From Aminobacter sp. HY435 (GTDB taxonomy: Bacteria; Pseudomonadota; Alphaproteobacteria; Rhizobiales; Rhizobiaceae): a stretch of 64,000 bases of DNA. The stretch lies in the NCBI RefSeq assembly GCF_027568395.1, contig NZ_JANKZL010000006.1, positions 248,001 through 312,000 of the forward strand. The letters are read 5' to 3'. Positions 1 to 8,743 of this stretch are shown one piece after another. The notes beneath the pieces are model-generated. The model was not told where the DNA came from. It was given only the letters and a program-made list of their open reading frames with translations, and ran no database searches. The position numbers and the translations under genes are program-made. Every line of letters begins with the position of its first letter. Position 1 is the first letter of the stretch.

Positions 1-47
1 CAACACCCCCACCCCGGCCTACGATGCCTCAGGCATAGGAGGCTTCG

Positions 48-845
48 ATGACATCAAGCTTCAACGTGCATGACGCGGCCGGCTATGAGCAACTGATGGG
101 CCGCTGGAGCCGGAAACTCGCGGTTCCGTTCATCGACTTTGCCGGCGTCGCCGACGGCGACAAGGTGCTCGACGTCGGCTGCGGCACCGGCAGCCTGACT
201 TTCGCGCTGGCCGAGGCAAAAAACCTCGGGGAAATAGCGGCCATCGACTTCTCGCCGGTCTTTGTTGCGGCGGCTCAGGCGCGCAACACGGACCCGCGCA
301 TAAAAATCAGCCAGGCCGATGCCTGCGCCCTGCCCTTCGAGGACAAAGGCTTCGACCGCACGCTGGCGCTTTTGGTGCTGCATTTCGTGCCCGAGGCGCC
401 CAGGGCGATCGCGGAGATGGCAAGGGTGACGCGGCCGGGCGGCGTGGTGGCGGCCACCGTGTGGGACCACTATGGCGGCATGCCCGGCATGCGCATGATG
501 GTCGACGCGCTTGCCGCGTTCAGCGAAGCCGGCCGGCAATTGCGCGCCCGCTATTGCTTCCAGCCGATGATGCAGCCGGGCGAGATGAAGAGCGCCTTCG
601 TCGCGCAAGGGCTGTCAGGCGTCGAGGAAACCCAGCTTTTGCTGCGCATGGACTACCGAGATTTCGGCGATCTCTGGGCGCCCATCGGTGCGGGCGAAGG
701 CCCGATCGGCAAATATGTCGCCACGCTCGACCAGGCGGACAAGGCGCGCGCCGAGGCTGCCGTGCGCGATGCCTATCAGGCCGGCCGCCCCGACGGTCCG
801 CGCTCCTTTGCCAGCATCGCCTGGGCCGTGCGCGGCATCGCGTAG
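48..845 (+). CDS. class I SAM-dependent methyltransferase
   Basis: Predicted soluble methyltransferase of 265 residues. The N-terminal half has the Rossmann SAM-binding motif I (VLDVGCGTGS, about residues 40-49), an acidic post-I position at Asp67 (AAIDFS) and the motif IV/V region ending in VTRPGG (about 127-132), the layout of the UbiE/Methyltransf_11 group. The C-terminal 100 residues are less conserved and probably hold the acceptor site; nothing shows the substrate. A perfect AGGAGG Shine-Dalgarno lies five to six bases before the ATG. It converges on the quinone oxidoreductase gene. The fold is sure; any specific reaction would be a guess. Confidence 0.88.
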   Translation: MTSSFNVHDAAGYEQLMGRWSRKLAVPFIDFAGVADGDKVLDVGCGTGSLTFALAEAKNLGEIAAIDFSPVFVAAAQARNTDPRIKISQADACALPFEDKGFDRTLALLVLHFVPEAPRAIAEMARVTRPGGVVAATVWDHYGGMPGMRMMVDALAAFSEAGRQLRARYCFQPMMQPGEMKSAFVAQGLSGVEETQLLLRMDYRDFGDLWAPIGAGEGPIGKYVATLDQADKARAEAAVRDAYQAGRPDGPRSFASIAWAVRGIA

Positions 846-907
846 GTGGACATCTCCAGGAGCGGGGATGGCCTTTCCCCCGCCCCGACGCCTCTTCGAA
901 AAGGATT

Positions 908-1918
908 TCAGCCCACGTCCAGCACGATCTTGCCGATGTGCTCGCCCTCTTCCATGCGCTCATGCGCGCGCCAGGCTTCCTTGAGCGGGAAGATCATGTC
1001 CATCACGGGCGCCACCCGGCGGGTGGCGAGCAGCGGCCACACCTGCGCCTCGAGCGCTGCGGCGATCCCGGCCTTGAATTCGACCGTGCGCGGCCTCAGC
1101 GTCGAGCCGGTATGGGTCAGCCGCTTGACCATCAGCCTGGAGAAGTCGGCGCTGGCCACCGCCCCGCCCTGGGTGGCGATCTGGACGATGCGGCCGTCGA
1201 CCGCCGCGGCATCATAGTTGCGGCCGACATAGTCGCCGCCGACCATGTCGAGGATGACTTGGGCGCCCTTGCCGTCGGTGGCGTCCTTCACCGCCTGGAC
1301 GAAATCCTCGCTGCGGTAGTTGATCGCCCGGTCGGCGCCCAGCTTGAGGCAGGCGGCGCACTTGTCCTCCGAGCCGGCGGTGACCATGACATAGGCGCCG
1401 AAGGCCGAGGCGAGCTGGATCGCGGTAGTGCCGATGCCCGACGAGCCGCCATGGACGAGCAGCGTCTCGCCCGCCTTCAGCGCGCCGCGCTCGAACACAT
1501 TGTGCCAGACGGTGAAGAAGGTCTCCGGCACCGCCGCGGCCTCGCTGTAGGTGAAGCCCTTGGGCAGCGGCAGCGCATTGCTCTCGTGCACCTTGGCGAA
1601 TTCGGCATAACCGCCGCCCGGCGTCAATGCGCAGACCTGGTCGCCGATGCGGAAGCGCGTCGCGCCCTCGCCAAGTGCCGCGACCTCGCCGGCGACCTCG
1701 AGCCCGGGCAGGTCGGAGGCGCCTGGCGGCGCGGGATAGGCCCCCTTGCGCTGCAGCACATCGGGCCGGTTGACGCCTGCCGCATGCACGCGGATCAGGA
1801 TTTCGCCCGCGCCCGGCTCCGGCAGGCTGCGCTTTTCCGCCTTGAGCACGCGCGGCCCGCCCGGCTGGGAAATCGCAACCGCAAGCATCTTTTCGGGAAG
1901 TCTGGCGACAGTGGCCAT
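908..1918 (-). CDS. NAD(P)H-quinone oxidoreductase, zinc-independent MDR family
   Basis: Medium-chain dehydrogenase/reductase of the quinone oxidoreductase (PIG3/QOR) branch, expected to reduce quinones or other enones with NADPH. With the ATG at 1918 it has 336 residues. The N-terminal GroES-like part contains GVNRPDVLQR (about 48-57), and the Rossmann loop reads VHGGSSGIGTTAIQLA (about 155-170), the AxxGxxG pattern of this family. No structural or catalytic zinc cysteine set is present, as expected for QOR. An upstream in-frame start at 1948 is possible, but GGAGACC precedes the chosen ATG and the family begins near here. The physiological substrate is unknown. Confidence 0.9.
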   Translation of the reverse strand: MATVARLPEKMLAVAISQPGGPRVLKAEKRSLPEPGAGEILIRVHAAGVNRPDVLQRKGAYPAPPGASDLPGLEVAGEVAALGEGATRFRIGDQVCALTPGGGYAEFAKVHESNALPLPKGFTYSEAAAVPETFFTVWHNVFERGALKAGETLLVHGGSSGIGTTAIQLASAFGAYVMVTAGSEDKCAACLKLGADRAINYRSEDFVQAVKDATDGKGAQVILDMVGGDYVGRNYDAAAVDGRIVQIATQGGAVASADFSRLMVKRLTHTGSTLRPRTVEFKAGIAAALEAQVWPLLATRRVAPVMDMIFPLKEAWRAHERMEEGEHIGKIVLDVG

Positions 1919-2031
1919 GTCTTTTCGGTCTCCGCTGCTCCGGCCCACGCCGGACTTTACATGTCGTTGGCCGCTCTATGTATTCTGATTGTCAAATCAG
2001 GCAAACGCCCGACCGCGAATGGAGAGTTCAC

Positions 2032-2232
2032 ATGGCGATGTTCGACGACGAACCGGCCCGCAAGAAAACCGTCCACGAGATCGGCCAGGATCTGTCGCTG
2101 CTGTCCGTCGGCGAGCTTAATGAGCGCATCGCTGCCCTGCGCGCCGAAATCGTGCGGCTCGAAGCCGAGCTGGCGGCCAAGGGCTCGACCAAATCGGCGG
2201 CCGAGGCGCTGTTCAAGTTCAAGCGCGGCTGA
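2032..2232 (+). CDS. DUF1192 family small protein
   Basis: Protein of 66 residues belonging to the short alphaproteobacterial DUF1192 family, function unknown. It starts MAMFDDEPARKK and continues with a Leu-rich helix (SLLSVGELNERIAALRAE) that could form a coiled coil, then a basic tail FKFKRG. GGAGAG sits a few bases before the ATG at 2032; an in-frame start at 1978 would add an unconserved-looking leader. It is divergent from the quinone oxidoreductase and co-directional with the MFS gene, 80 bp upstream of it. Confidence 0.8.
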   Translation: MAMFDDEPARKKTVHEIGQDLSLLSVGELNERIAALRAEIVRLEAELAAKGSTKSAAEALFKFKRG

Positions 2233-2312
2233 GCCTTGCCCCGCCCCATATAGGCCCCAAAGAGGCTATCATCACCTCATAGCTTCCTGATTGATTCGTG
2301 GTGGGACACCTG

Positions 2313-3560
2313 ATGCTTGCAACCTACCGGCCGATCCTGTCCTTGCTGCGCGGCACGGCCTTCTTGCTCGCGGCCTCCGGCTTGCACGGCCTGCTGCTGC
2401 CCTTGCGCGGCCAGGAGGAAGGTTTCTCCACCGCAGCGCTCGGCCTGATGGGTTCGGCCTGGGCCGGCGGGTTCGTCGCCGGGTGCTATTTTGCCCCGCG
2501 CGTCGTGCGCCGCGCCGGCCATGTCCGCGCCTTCGGCACCTTCGCCGCATCGGCCGCCATCGTCGCCCTGCTGACCGGGCTGATCGTCGACGAGTATGTC
2601 TGGATCCTGCTGCGCGCCTTCACCGGCTTCGTCATGGCCGGCGCCTTCATGGTCATCGAAAGCTGGCTCAACGAGCGCGCCACCAACGAGAACCGCGGCA
2701 CCGTCTTCGGCCTCTACATGATGGTCACCTACGCCTCGATCATGGCCGGGCAGATGATGGTTGCCGGCGGCGACGTGAAAAGCGACGCGCTGTTCATGGT
2801 CACCGGCATCCTGTTTTGCCTGTCGCTGATCCCGACCGCCGTTTCGAGCGCCGCCCATCCCAAGCCGCTGCAGGACGTCTCCCTCGACATCAAGGGGCTT
2901 TACGCCAACTCGCCGGTCGCCTCCGTCGCCTGTTTCCTGATCGGCGTCGCCAACGGCGACTGGGGCACGCTGGGCGCGGTCTATGGCGCGCGCATCGGCA
3001 TCTCGACGCCCGAAATCGCTTTGATGATGAGCCTTGTCGTCATCGCCGGCGCCGCCCTGCAGATTCCGATCGGCAAGATTTCCGACCGCACCGACCGCCG
3101 TTATGTGCTGATCGGCGCATCGCTCGCCTCGGCTGTCGCCGCCGTGCTGATCTTTCTCGTCGCGCCCCGTTCCGGCCCGTTCGTCATCGCCATGGCCGCC
3201 TGCTACGGCGCTTTTGCCTACACGCTCTATTCCCTGGCGGTGGCGCATGCCAACGACCACGCCAAGCCGGAAGATTTCGTCAAGGTTTCGGGCGGACTGC
3301 TGCTGCTCTACGGCTTCGGCACCATGGTCGGCCCGCTGCTCGGCGCCAGCCTGATGGATGTGCTGCGGCCCGAGGCGCTGTTCCTGGCAACCGCTGCCGC
3401 ACATTTCGCGCTTGCCGGCTACACCGCCCTTCGCATCAGGCGGCGCGCGGCCGTGCCGATCGAGGATCGCGAGGCTTTCAAGACGCTTCCCGCCGACCGT
3501 TCCGCGACGCCGGAATCGCTGCGGCTCGACCCGCGCCAGAAACCCGAAGACGACAACTGA
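2313..3560 (+). CDS. MFS transporter (YcaD-like)
   Basis: Major facilitator superfamily carrier of about 415 residues with twelve predicted hydrophobic helices in two six-helix halves. It begins MLATYRPILSLLRG, and the cytoplasmic loop between helices 2 and 3 is GSAWAGGFVAGCYFAPRVVR, resembling the YcaD/CynX-like group. A basic, Pro-rich tail of about 50 residues follows the last helix. The ATG at 2313 is preceded by GGTGGGA at good spacing; a GTG at 2298 is the alternative. The substrate cannot be read from the sequence. The next gene on the strand is an ArsR-type regulator 65 bp downstream, which may or may not control it. Confidence 0.88.
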   Translation: MLATYRPILSLLRGTAFLLAASGLHGLLLPLRGQEEGFSTAALGLMGSAWAGGFVAGCYFAPRVVRRAGHVRAFGTFAASAAIVALLTGLIVDEYVWILLRAFTGFVMAGAFMVIESWLNERATNENRGTVFGLYMMVTYASIMAGQMMVAGGDVKSDALFMVTGILFCLSLIPTAVSSAAHPKPLQDVSLDIKGLYANSPVASVACFLIGVANGDWGTLGAVYGARIGISTPEIALMMSLVVIAGAALQIPIGKISDRTDRRYVLIGASLASAVAAVLIFLVAPRSGPFVIAMAACYGAFAYTLYSLAVAHANDHAKPEDFVKVSGGLLLLYGFGTMVGPLLGASLMDVLRPEALFLATAAAHFALAGYTALRIRRRAAVPIEDREAFKTLPADRSATPESLRLDPRQKPEDDN

Positions 3561-3625
3561 TGGCGCGCTCCACCGGCCCGCGACCAGCGGTTGAGAATCG
3601 TCGCTTCTTGCGGCACAACTGAACC

Positions 3626-3889
3626 ATGATAGTCGAAGACCCGTTCCTTGCGATTGCCGACGCCAACCGGCGCCATCTGCTGGAGGAGCTTCGCCGTGGC
3701 CCCAAGACGGTCAACCAGCTTGCCGCCGGATTGCCGGTGTCGCGGCCTGCGGTTTCGCAGCATCTGAAGGTATTGCTCGATGCTGGCCTGGTCAGCGCGA
3801 GACCCGAAGGTACGAGCCGCGTCTACGCAATAAGCTCGACCGGCTTCATGCGGCTGAACATCTGGCTGGACCAGTTCTGGGACGCCTGA
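3626..3889 (+). CDS. ArsR-family winged-helix transcriptional regulator
   Basis: Small DNA-binding protein of 87 residues consisting almost only of a winged helix. The recognition helix region reads SRPAVSQHLKVLLDAGLV (about 46-63), typical of ArsR/SmtB repressors, and the wing follows (VSARPEGTSRVYAIS). There is no CVC metal-binding motif in the recognition helix and no His/Cys cluster at the C-terminus, so metal sensing is unlikely; it fits the SdpR/YczG-like subset that often governs a neighbouring START-domain or transporter gene. No START-domain partner is present here. Confidence 0.85.
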   Translation: MIVEDPFLAIADANRRHLLEELRRGPKTVNQLAAGLPVSRPAVSQHLKVLLDAGLVSARPEGTSRVYAISSTGFMRLNIWLDQFWDA

Positions 3890-3980
3890 AAGCAGGCTTG
3901 GGACATGCCCGGTGCGAGCATCGGCGCAGCCAGGATTATCTCCGCTTCCAGCCTGCCCGATGACGAATGCCGGCATTTTC

Positions 3981-4035
3981 CCGGCGGCAGGCAGTCACTG
4001 CCGCCGGCGCTTGCTCCGCCGGTCTTGCCGGCGGA
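3981..4035. terminator. two tandem GC-rich hairpins
   Basis: Two perfect stem-loops lie between the converging ArsR and YdcH genes. The first pairs 3981-3990 with 3998-4007 (10 bp, 7-nt loop). The second pairs 4015-4022 with 4028-4035 (8 bp, 5-nt loop). Neither is followed by a T-run. They may act as a bidirectional transcription or mRNA 3' end, or be a worn copy of an intergenic repeat. Confidence 0.45.
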
Positions 4036-4158
4036 TCATCATGAGAAAAACTGCCCAGTCTCCCGCAAACGAAAATCATCTGCGGAACAAGGATCGGCAG
4101 ATTCAAAGACCTAGAGCATCCTTGATGTTCAGGATGTATTTCGCTCCAAGCTCGAGAC

Positions 4159-4338
4159 CTAGTGTTGGGTCGGTCCCGTTCTGAGTTTCTCAATCTCGTC
4201 CTTGAGTGCCAGCTTGCGACGCTTCAGCGCGACAATTTGCAGGTCGTCCATCGACGGATGATTCATCGCCTCGTCAAGCTGACGCTCGACATCGCCATGT
4301 TTCCGCTGAAGCTCTTCAAGATGGGATGCAAGAGACAT
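4159..4338 (-). CDS. YdcH/DUF465 family protein
   Basis: A 59-residue reading frame below common length cut-offs. It starts MSLASHLEELQRKHGDVERQ and ends near LRTGPTQH, with the conserved core LKRRKLALKDEI of the YdcH (DUF465) family, a helical-hairpin protein of unknown function. The ATG at 4338 has GGGAGAA a few bases upstream. A second YdcH member lies 240 bp away on the other strand, so the two are divergently transcribed from a shared region just before purE. Confidence 0.85.
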   Translation of the reverse strand: MSLASHLEELQRKHGDVERQLDEAMNHPSMDDLQIVALKRRKLALKDEIEKLRTGPTQH

Positions 4339-4576
4339 GATTGGTTCTCCCTTTCATGGTTTCCTCGAAGCACCGCGCACTGAGCCTGCCCACCGCAGAC
4401 AGCGCTCTGTGACGGAACCGTGACACTCTGCCACCGCCATCCGGCAATGTCGAATAAACCGTGGTAGCATTTCCTGACAGCATGAAATGTGATAAGGGCT
4501 TCTCCGCCGGTGACAGGAGTCGCCGACCCGCTTTAGGAGCGCCCCGGGTGCGCCAGTGAATTTGCAGACGGTAGAC

Positions 4577-4780
4577 ATGTCGGAACAAGAACAAGCCGAG
4601 GTTCGCCTCGAGTTTGCGCGCTTGAAGCAGGAACATGCCGATTTCGACGCCGCGATAAACGCGATGATCGCTGTCGGCTGCGATCCGCTCCAGATCCAGC
4701 GAATGAAGAAAAAGAAGCTGATCCTGAAGGACCGGATCTCGCAGATCGAAGACCGGATCATCCCCGACATCATCGCCTGA
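4577..4780 (+). CDS. YdcH/DUF465 family protein, second copy
   Basis: Protein of 67 residues with the YdcH core (RMKKKKLILKDRISQIEDRI) preceded by an acidic helix (MSEQEQAEVRLEFARLKQEH). It resembles the divergent neighbour at 4159-4338 in length and in the KxxKLxLKDxI signature, but the rest has drifted, so they look like old paralogues rather than a recent duplication. A GTG at 4556 could extend it by seven residues; the ATG at 4577 is preferred. It is co-directional with purE, 84 bp upstream. The function of the family is unknown. Confidence 0.83.
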   Translation: MSEQEQAEVRLEFARLKQEHADFDAAINAMIAVGCDPLQIQRMKKKKLILKDRISQIEDRIIPDIIA

Positions 4781-4864
4781 GAAACCGCCGGGCAAGCTGC
4801 CGCCTTGGTTGCGGTCGCGCTGCATTTCCGTTATGCGCAGGCCTTGCAAGCAGGGATGCCGCGC

Positions 4865-5362
4865 ATGAGCAAAGACAGAGCAGACGTCGCCATCATCATG
4901 GGCAGCCAGTCCGACTGGGCAACCATGCGACACGCCGCCGATTTGCTCGAAATGCTGGGCATCCCTTTCGACGCCCGCATCGTTTCCGCCCACCGCACGC
5001 CTGACCGGCTCTACGACTTCGCCAAGGGCGCCAAGGCGGAAGGCTTCCGTGTCATCATCGCCGGCGCCGGCGGGGCTGCCCATCTCCCCGGCATGACCGC
5101 CGCCATGACCTCGCTGCCGGTGTTCGGCGTGCCGGTGGAATCGAAGGCGCTGTCGGGCCAGGATTCGCTGCTCTCCATTGTCCAGATGCCAGCCGGCATT
5201 CCCGTCGGCACGCTTGCCATCGGCAAGGCCGGGGCGGCCAACGCCGCCCTGCTTGCCGCAGCCGTTCTGGCTCTTTCCGACGACGCCCTGGCGACAAGAC
5301 TCGACGAGTGGCGCGCCGCCCAGACCGCCAAGGTCGCCGAAAAGCCAACGGACGACGCGTGA
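4865..5362 (+). CDS. purE: N5-carboxyaminoimidazole ribonucleotide mutase
   Basis: PurE class I enzyme of de novo purine synthesis, converting N5-CAIR to CAIR. The 165-residue product has the hallmark GSQSDW (13-18), SAHRTPD (41-47) carrying the catalytic histidine, and the loop [12 protein letters not shown] (about 67-78). Length is normal. The ATG at 4865 ([13 protein letters not shown]) is chosen because the family begins here; an upstream in-frame start would add about 20 residues. The stop codon overlaps the GTG start of purK by four bases, so the two are translated as a coupled pair, matching their consecutive steps. Confidence 0.97.
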   Translation: MSKDRADVAIIMGSQSDWATMRHAADLLEMLGIPFDARIVSAHRTPDRLYDFAKGAKAEGFRVIIAGAGGAAHLPGMTAAMTSLPVFGVPVESKALSGQDSLLSIVQMPAGIPVGTLAIGKAGAANAALLAAAVLALSDDALATRLDEWRAAQTAKVAEKPTDDA

Positions 5363-6441
5363 CCGCCCCCCTTCCCCTCGGATCGACGATCGGCATCATC
5401 GGCGGTGGCCAGCTCGGCCGCATGCTTGCCATGGCTGCGGCCCGCCTCGGCTACCGCACGGTGGTGCTGGAACCGCAGGTCGATTGCCCGGCCGCCCAGG
5501 TCGCCAACGGCCAGATCGTCGCCGCCTACGACGACCCCGCAGCCCTCGACGAACTCGCCAGCGCCAGCGCTGTCGTCACCTATGAATTCGAAAACGTGCC
5601 CGTGGTGGCCGCAGCGCACCTGGCGCGCTCGGTGGCCGTCTATCCGCCGGCGCGCGCGCTCGAAGTCGCCCAGGACCGGGTGGCCGAAAAGACCTTCCTG
5701 AACGGCATCGGCATCGCCACGGCTGATTTCCGCGCCGTTGAAAACGACGAGGAACTCGCCGCCGCCCTGCATGCCTTCGATGGCAGCGGCATCCTCAAGA
5801 CCCGGCGCATGGGCTATGACGGCAAGGGCCAGATGGTCTTCCGCAACATGACGTCGGGCGGCTTCGACGGCGCCTGTTCGTCGCTTGGAAATGTGCCGCT
5901 GATTCTCGAATCCTTCGTGCCCTTCGAACGCGAGATCTCGATCATCGCCGCGCGTGGCGTCGACGGCGCCGTCGCGGCGTTCGATCCGGCGGAAAACATC
6001 CACCGCAACGGCATCCTCGCCAGTTCGTCCGTGCCGGCGGCGGCAGGCGAATCGACCGCCCTGGCCGCGCGCGATGCGGCGCGCAGGATCCTCGATGCGC
6101 TGGACTATGTCGGGGTGATCGGCGTCGAGTTCTTCGTCATGGCCGACGGCTCGCTGCTGGCCAACGAGATTGCCCCACGCGTCCACAATTCCGGCCACTG
6201 GACCGAGGCGGCTTGCGTCGTGTCGCAGTTCGAGCAGCATATTCGCGCAGTCGCGGGACTGCCGCTCGGCGACGCCAACCGGCATTCGGACTGCGTCATG
6301 GAGAACCTGATCGGCGACGACATCGACAAGGTGCCGGCACTGCTCGCCGAGCAGGATGTCGCGATGCATCTCTATGGCAAGGCCGAAGCGCGGCCGGGCC
6401 GCAAGATGGGCCATTTCACGCGCATATCGCCGCGCCGGTAA
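5359..6441 (+). CDS. purK: 5-(carboxyamino)imidazole ribonucleotide synthase
   Basis: PurK, the ATP-grasp enzyme that carboxylates AIR with bicarbonate to give N5-CAIR for PurE. The 360-residue product has the N-terminal [12 protein letters not shown] loop, a central ATP-grasp region ([13 protein letters not shown]) and the C-terminal [14 protein letters not shown], which binds metal-ATP in this family. A GTG start inside the purE stop (GTGA overlap) gives a normal family length; a longer frame from 5308 would run inside purE and is not needed. Confidence 0.96.
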   Translation: MTAPLPLGSTIGIIGGGQLGRMLAMAAARLGYRTVVLEPQVDCPAAQVANGQIVAAYDDPAALDELASASAVVTYEFENVPVVAAAHLARSVAVYPPARALEVAQDRVAEKTFLNGIGIATADFRAVENDEELAAALHAFDGSGILKTRRMGYDGKGQMVFRNMTSGGFDGACSSLGNVPLILESFVPFEREISIIAARGVDGAVAAFDPAENIHRNGILASSSVPAAAGESTALAARDAARRILDALDYVGVIGVEFFVMADGSLLANEIAPRVHNSGHWTEAACVVSQFEQHIRAVAGLPLGDANRHSDCVMENLIGDDIDKVPALLAEQDVAMHLYGKAEARPGRKMGHFTRISPRR

Positions 6442-6590
6442 GCGCACCTGTGCGGCGATAGCCTTTGGCGTCCCGCTCTTTGCACTCATGCTTGCGGGAC
6501 CTGAGGCCGGCAAGCGCTCCCCGCGCGCCTCAAACGGCTGCGTCGAGAACAGATAGATGAATCAATCCGCAGCCTTAGTGCTGCCCGCGG

Positions 6591-6619
6591 TTGACTGGCA
6601 AAGACTCCTCGTCTATGAG
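6591..6619 (+). promoter_or_regulatory. sigma70-type promoter candidate for rpmJ
   Basis: TTGACT at 6591-6596 and TATGAG at 6614-6619, separated by 17 bases, lie about 80 bp before the ribosomal protein start. The -35 box is five of six to consensus and the -10 box is weaker. This is pattern matching only. Confidence 0.4.
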
Positions 6620-6699
6620 CCTCTCACACAAATTGGGCGCGCCTTCGGGCTTGCCTTTCAGTTCGGCCCGGACATGGGCCCATCCAACGGGTCGGTAAC

Positions 6700-6825
6700 A
6701 TGAAGATCAAGAATTCGCTCAAGGCGCTCAAGGGTCGCCACCGGGAAAACCAGCTGGTCCGCCGCAAGGGCCGCATCTACATCATCAACAAGACCGCCCC
6801 GCGCTACAAGGCTCGCCAGGGCTGA
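6700..6825 (+). CDS. rpmJ: 50S ribosomal protein L36, YkgO type
   Basis: A 41-residue basic protein, too short for usual frame lists, starting [20 protein letters not shown] and continuing [21 protein letters not shown]. It is the variant form of L36 (YkgO-like) found in alphaproteobacteria, which lacks the CxxC...CxxxxH zinc ribbon of classical L36; no cysteine is present. It stands alone as a monocistronic gene with its own promoter candidate and a hairpin just downstream. Confidence 0.95.
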   Translation: MKIKNSLKALKGRHRENQLVRRKGRIYIINKTAPRYKARQG

Positions 6826-6832
6826 TGCAGAC

Positions 6833-6850
6833 CCGGCCGCTCGCGGCCGG
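6833..6850 (+). terminator. hairpin after rpmJ
   Basis: Perfect stem CCGGCCGC/GCGGCCGG just after the rpmJ stop, with a 2-nt loop, or a 7-bp stem with a 4-nt loop. No T-run follows, so it is a weak intrinsic terminator candidate. Confidence 0.4.
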
Positions 6851-6904
6851 CGCATCACGGCAATTTCAGTTTGACGTTCCCATGCGAGGGTCTAGACTTT
6901 TCGC

Positions 6905-7486
6905 ATGAGGAACGTTTTTGCCGTTTTTGCCGTGATTTTCATCGCATGCCAGCTGCCCCTTCCGGCTTTCGCCCAGAATACGGGCAAGCCGGTCGAGGCC
7001 AAGGTTGAAAATCGCCTCGACACGCTTTTCGGCACGCTGAAGCGCGAGCGAAACGAGAAGGCCGCCGAGCGAATCGCTGGCAACATCTGGGCCGAGTGGA
7101 ACAAGTCCGGCAGCGCCTCCATCGATGCGATGATGCTGTGGTCGCAACAGGCGCTTGAAGCCAAGAAGTTCGACGTCGCGCTCGATTTCCTCGATCAGGT
7201 CGTCACGCTTCAGCCCGGCTACGCCGAGGGCTGGAACCGTCGCGCCACCGTCCATTTCATGATGCGCAACTACCGCAAGTCGATGGCCGACATCGAGCAC
7301 ACCCTCGAACTCGAACCACGCCATTTCGGCGCCATTTCCGGAATGGCGCAGATCATGGCCGGCGCCGGGCGCGACCAGCTGGCGCTGCAGGCCTGGCAGC
7401 GCGTGCTCGACATCTATCCGATGATGCGCAACGCCCAGAACGAGGTGTCGCGGCTGTCGGAAGAGCTTGCGGGCGAAGGCATTTGA
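6905..7486 (+). CDS. exported tetratricopeptide repeat protein
   Basis: Predicted periplasmic protein of 193 residues. The first 24 residues form a signal peptide (hydrophobic VFAVFAVIFIACQL core, AFA-Q cleavage site). The remainder is helical with TPR-like units, clearest around VTLQPGYAEGWNRRATVHFM and the following IEHTLELEPRHFGAISGMAQ, giving about three repeats. No catalytic motif is seen. Such small TPR proteins usually bind partners, but none is indicated here. It starts at the first ATG after the L36 hairpin, and the alpha/beta hydrolase follows 124 bp later. Confidence 0.85.
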   Translation: MRNVFAVFAVIFIACQLPLPAFAQNTGKPVEAKVENRLDTLFGTLKRERNEKAAERIAGNIWAEWNKSGSASIDAMMLWSQQALEAKKFDVALDFLDQVVTLQPGYAEGWNRRATVHFMMRNYRKSMADIEHTLELEPRHFGAISGMAQIMAGAGRDQLALQAWQRVLDIYPMMRNAQNEVSRLSEELAGEGI

Positions 7487-7610
7487 AGCAGCTAATGGTG
7501 ATCAGTTAGGCCGCGCGCCGTCAGTGCGGCCTGCGCTGGCGTTGTTCTTTGTCACTACTCGCTATTCACTGTTCGCCTTCCCGCCCTGCTCCCTCACCCG
7601 CCCCGGCTGC

Positions 7611-8660
7611 ATGAACATCCTCATCCTTGTCCTGGTACTGCTGATTGCGATCGTCCTTGCCCTCACCGGTCTCACCCAGGCCGCCGCCTGGCTGATCGAG
7701 CGCGGCAACGCGCCAGTAGGCGACTTCACCGACATCGACGGCGCAAGAATCCACTACGTCCATGTGCCGGCCGGAAGCGGAGCGGATCTGCCGCCGCTGG
7801 TCTTCATCCACGGCGCCAGCGCCAATCTGAAGGACCAGATGCTGCCGCTCAGGCCGTTGTTCGAAGGCCGCGCCGAGATGCTGTTCTTCGACCGCCCAGG
7901 CCACGGCTGGTCGGGGCGCGGCGACGGCAACAACGAGACACAGAAAGCGCAAGCCGCGACGATCGCTGCTCTTATGGACAGGCTCGGTATCCGGGACGCT
8001 ATCATCGTTGGGCATTCGTTCGGCGGCTCGATCGCGGCGGCCTTTGCCCTGGAACATCCTCACAAGACGCGCGGCCTGCTGTTCCTGTCGGCGGCGACGC
8101 ACCCTTGGCCGGGCGGCGACACCTCCTGGTACTACAGCCTGAGCGCCAGGCCGGTGGTCGGCCGGCTGTTTGCGGCAATGGTTGCCAATCCGGTCGGGCT
8201 CATGCGCATCGCCGCGGCGACGACCTGCGTGTTCTCGCCCAACAAGGTGCCCGATAGCTATGTCGACGAAGCGTCGATCAAGCTGGTGCTGCGCCCAAGG
8301 GCCTTCCGCGCCAACGCGATCGACGTCGAAGGACTGTACCGGCAGGTTCTGGCGACCGCGCCGCGCTATCACGAGATCAAGGCGGCGACGGTGGTGATTT
8401 CGGGCGACGAGGATACGGTCGTCTACGAGGAGATCCACTCCATCGGCCTCGCCCGCGACATTCCAGGCGCCGAGTTGGTGTGGGTCCACAACCTCGGCCA
8501 CAAGCCGGACTGGGTTGCCCCCGATCTGGTGCTGGCGGCCGTCGAGAAGCTGGCCGGCACGGACCGCGACCTGCGGGCCGCCGCGCAAGCGGTCGAGGCC
8601 CGCATTGCCAATGATGCCTACGGCACGGATGTGTGCGTGAACGAGAAGGCGCCGATCTAG
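7611..8660 (+). CDS. alpha/beta fold hydrolase, membrane-anchored
   Basis: Serine hydrolase of 349 residues. An N-terminal hydrophobic helix (MNILILVLVLLIAIVLALTG) probably anchors it in the inner membrane. The alpha/beta core shows the oxyanion-hole motif HGAS (68-71), the nucleophile elbow GHSFGG with Ser136, an acid candidate in ISGDEDTVV and the final catalytic His in NLGHKPDWV. The substrate is unknown. The start is placed at the ATG preceding the hydrophobic helix; a longer frame from 7467 would lack the helix at its N-terminus. It converges on pyk across a long inverted repeat. Confidence 0.88.
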   Translation: MNILILVLVLLIAIVLALTGLTQAAAWLIERGNAPVGDFTDIDGARIHYVHVPAGSGADLPPLVFIHGASANLKDQMLPLRPLFEGRAEMLFFDRPGHGWSGRGDGNNETQKAQAATIAALMDRLGIRDAIIVGHSFGGSIAAAFALEHPHKTRGLLFLSAATHPWPGGDTSWYYSLSARPVVGRLFAAMVANPVGLMRIAAATTCVFSPNKVPDSYVDEASIKLVLRPRAFRANAIDVEGLYRQVLATAPRYHEIKAATVVISGDEDTVVYEEIHSIGLARDIPGAELVWVHNLGHKPDWVAPDLVLAAVEKLAGTDRDLRAAAQAVEARIANDAYGTDVCVNEKAPI

Positions 8661-8723
8661 GGGAGTAGGGCAGTAGAGAGCCAGGCGCGTGGACGGCCGG
8701 AGCCGCCTGTTGCCCTACTCCCC
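8660..8723. terminator. long inverted repeat between convergent genes
   Basis: GGGGAGTAGGGCA at 8660-8672 is repeated perfectly in inverse at 8711-8723, with 38 bases between the arms. It overlaps the last base of the hydrolase stop and lies before the end of pyk on the other strand, so it could end both transcripts. There is no T-run. Confidence 0.45.
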
Positions 8724-8743
8724 TACTGCCTTGATCCCGTAAC

